Source: Tetrahymena thermophila SB210
Taxonomy: Eukaryota > Ciliophora > Oligohymenophorea > Hymenostomatida > Tetrahymenidae
Length of the DNA stretch: 64,000 nucleotides
Assembly: GCF_000189635.1 (NCBI RefSeq)
Contig: NW_002476559.1
Location: forward strand, 682,001 to 746,000
Reading direction: 5' to 3'
The stretch's first letter is position 1; each line of letters opens with the position of its first letter. Both the position numbers and the translations under genes were made by a program. Positions 61,501 to 64,000 of this stretch are shown piece by piece. The notes below the pieces were generated by a model, which saw nothing but the letters and a program-made list of their open reading frames with translations, was not told where the DNA came from and did no database searches.

Positions 61501-63793
61501 ATTGCTATAAAGCTAAATTTAGTTAACTCAACAAATGTTTTAATCAGCTTCAACTTCTATAAAGAATAGAATATCCTTTATCTACTCTCAAGCAAAGGTA
61601 CTTGACGCTGCTTCTTTAAATGCTGATACTATTTTGCTTTTTTAGAACAACATATAAATTACATCACAAATATATATGCAGCTAGTCAACAAAAGTGTTA
61701 ACTTTGGAAAGTATTCGGAATCTGAGATAATCCAGAATACAATTTCTTTAATGAGCTCCTACTCATGTTTGCTCCAAACCAACCAGTCTCCTGTCAGACT
61801 TACTACTCAAGCAGCCTCTTTACAAATTGAAAAGTATGATGATATTACATTCTAATATAATTACTATTAATTAGTTGGTTAGAATCTAGATTCCATTACC
61901 CTATCCTAGAACTATTATGTCTTAACTCAACAATGGACCAACAGTACTTATGTGTATCGTGATGAACTTTAATAAATTAACTAGTAATATCTTACTTAGG
62001 TTAATAGTACTTATGTTCCATACCTTTAGAGAACTTATGATATTAAAATCCCTGCCATATTTACTGATTAACCATATGTTGTCTCTTCTTCTCGTAGAAG
62101 AAGATTCTTGCAAACAGCTCCACCTTCCTCTTTACGTCCTAATTTCATTATGAATTTTGGATAAGTCTCCCCTGATGAAAAGCTCTAGTGCATATAGCGC
62201 TAAACTACTGGTAATTGGGTTCACAATAGTTGCCAAACTAAAGTATTATATTAAAATAATGTAAGATCAATATCTTGTATATGTTAAACTCCAGATGTCA
62301 CATCAATAATTGCTGATATCACTGGTTTAATAGAAAATAAAAATTTGTAAAAAATCTTTAGTGAAGATGGAATTTTAGGTCTCAGTAATCTAACAAACTG
62401 GTATGAATACGCAGCTATTTGGACTATGATAGGCCTTAATGTAGTCTTTATAATGTTAATAGTACATTTTATTGCCCTTGATAAGCAAGACTTTAAGGCT
62501 TTGCAAAGTAGCTCATCATAGAATGTTGATTCTAAAGATAAGCCTACCAAAAAGTAAAAAATGCTTTTGATCATTAAATAAAAAAAACTTGAAAGTAAAC
62601 TCTCAGAAAATCTTATAGAAATTTAAAACAAAACGCCTTCTCAAAATAAATAGAATTACGATGAAATAAGGTAGACAGAAACGCAAAATGATCAAGAACT
62701 TTAATTATTGTCAAAGAAATAGCAAAGCAATTCAGACAAAAAAGAAAATATTTTTGAAAAATAATAACAAAACGAATTAAATAATAATCTCTAAACAGAA
62801 AATAAAATTTTAAGCAATTTAGACACTAAAAAAGAATCATCAATAAAATTGAAGAGCTAAAATTCAGTTAATGAAGAGGACTAAAATAAACTTGAAGCTG
62901 GAAAATCAAAATAATTAATTTAAATGAATGATAACAAGCAAAGCTTCCATAATGTAGTGACTACATAAAAAAATCTTACTAATGAGCAACTTAATGAAAA
63001 TGAGTCAATTAATAATGAGCATTTATCCCCTAAAAATAAAGAATTACATAATATTAACTCAAAGAATTCTTCAGTTTAATATGATTCAGTGAAATCTAAA
63101 AAAATAATTACTGAGGAATAAATAGAAAAATAAACAAGTGTTTTAAATGAAAAATAGTTAAAATTGCAAATAAAATAAGAGAAGTAGCTTAAAGAAAAAT
63201 AAGAAAAAGCAGAAAAAGAAGAGTAATAAAAAATAAAAGATGAGCAGGCAAAACAGAAACTTTAGCAATTCTTAGATAAAGAAAAACCTATTCTGGGAAT
63301 ATTTGCATTCCATTAATTCCTGTCTTTATTCTATGTATATTATGAAAAACAATCGAGACTTCTCAGATTGGCCATATATTACAATAAGTTAATATGGTTA
63401 TTAACTTTGAATTCTATTTTTGGAAAAAATATAAGTGTTGTGTAGGTTATTGTTTTGAGTATAGTCACAACAATTGTACTCACTATTGTGACAACAATTA
63501 TTTAAATGCTTTTATCAAAATAGAAGCTAGTCAAAATAGGTTTAGTTATTATATTCTTATTTTGCTTATTCTGTTATTATAGCATACTCGTTGTAATAGC
63601 AGGACAATCGGCTGAAGATGCTAACATGTGGATTTTATCCTATCTAGCAACATTTATCCTTAATGAATTCATAATAGGGCTTTTAATAAGTATTGGTATG
63701 TATTATGGTTGCAAAAAATTGATAACAAAAGTTAGCAACACAGTTCTAGAATTGTTAGGGGCTGCTTTGCTTTTACAAACCTTTAAATCTTGA
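58532..63793 (+). CDS. Large GPS-bearing membrane protein, polycystin-1-like
   Basis: Four exons, 58532-59207, 59269-59984, 60106-60862 and 60957-63793; 1661 residues. A signal peptide (FSFTFLIFLIGLF) leads into a Cys-rich, furin/EGF-like block at about residues 40-110 (CEVCD, CLKCL, CVCQ, CQPCKQGCLTC). A long ectodomain follows. Just before the first membrane helix sits a GPS-like motif: NWVHNSC, then about 15 residues later SCICQTP (C1157, C1159), where canonical GPS sites read C-x-C-x-H-L-T. The first helix is IWTMIGLNVVFIMLIVHF. A 250-residue Lys/Glu/Gln-rich cytosolic stretch comes next, then about five more helices (GIFAFHQFLSLFY; VIVLSIVTTIVL; LVIIFLFCLFC; ILSYLATFILNEF; GAALLLQ). This order (ectodomain, GPS, helix, large loop, helices) is that of polycystin-1-type receptors. 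No PLAT domain is visible. Likely at the plasma membrane or cilium, which is inference. Confidence 0.82.
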
Positions 63794-64000
63794 TAATACA
63801 ATCATTACACTTTTAGTTACAAAATAAATATTTATAAAAATTACATTATAATTTATTTTTTTTACTATATTATATATTTTAAAAAATATATAATAAATAT
63901 TCGTATATTATGTTAACCTATATATCAATTTAAATAATTAATTTAAAGACCTAAATTTGTTTAAGAAAATTTCATGTTTTTATATAATTTTTATCACTGG
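63794..64000. other. Downstream AT-rich flank
   Basis: About 200 bp after the last stop; nothing recognisable. Confidence 0.5.

Overview
The window reads as ciliate nuclear DNA, most likely Tetrahymena or a close relative. Overall A+T is very high. Long reading frames open only when TAA and TAG are read as glutamine and TGA is the sole stop. Introns are small, mostly 35-170 nt, GT...AG and very AT-rich. A standard-code translation shreds every gene here, so all calls below were read with TGA-only termination. No rRNA, CRISPR array or convincing tRNA was seen. One 100-N scaffold gap lies at 24166-24265.

Layout. 1-5.4 kb: a protein kinase gene with an asparagine/glutamine-rich N-terminus, preceded by a tandemly duplicated upstream region and followed by a broken kinase copy. 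6.5-32.7 kb: five consecutive plus-strand genes (here P1-P5) for huge Q/N-rich proteins carrying an otubain-like domain whose catalytic Cys is gone (RRGD[HN]SFFR instead of RGDGNCFYR), followed by repeated CxxC...CxxC knuckles. They form an A-B-A'-B'-A'' tandem array made by duplicating a two-gene unit, with clear mosaic exchange of 5' and 3' halves. 33.5-34.6 kb: a small multi-exon orphan gene. 35.3-41.7 kb: two otubain-like genes with intact DGNC and GHY[DN] motifs fused to the same kind of CxxC knuckle arrays. 42.1-44.0 kb (minus): a multi-pass membrane protein. 45.4-45.8 kb (minus): a small secreted protein. 48.6-54.0 kb: a third intact otubain/knuckle gene, 1813 residues and intronless. 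54.3-55.7 kb (minus): an NAD(P)-dependent extended short-chain reductase. 58.5-63.8 kb: a large membrane protein with a Cys-rich ectodomain, a GPS-like motif and C-terminal membrane helices, resembling polycystin-1-type receptors. The remaining 0.3-2.9 kb spacers are AT-rich and show only microsatellites, one 127-bp miniature inverted-repeat element and duplicated flanks.

The unifying theme is an expansion of otubain-family (peptidase C65) proteins: three members that look catalytically competent and five that look catalytically dead, all tied to the same Cys-pair knuckle module. The likely reading is a deubiquitinase/ubiquitin-binding family in which the dead copies act as scaffolds or binders. 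That functional statement is inference; the domain architecture and loss of catalytic residues are read directly from the sequence.
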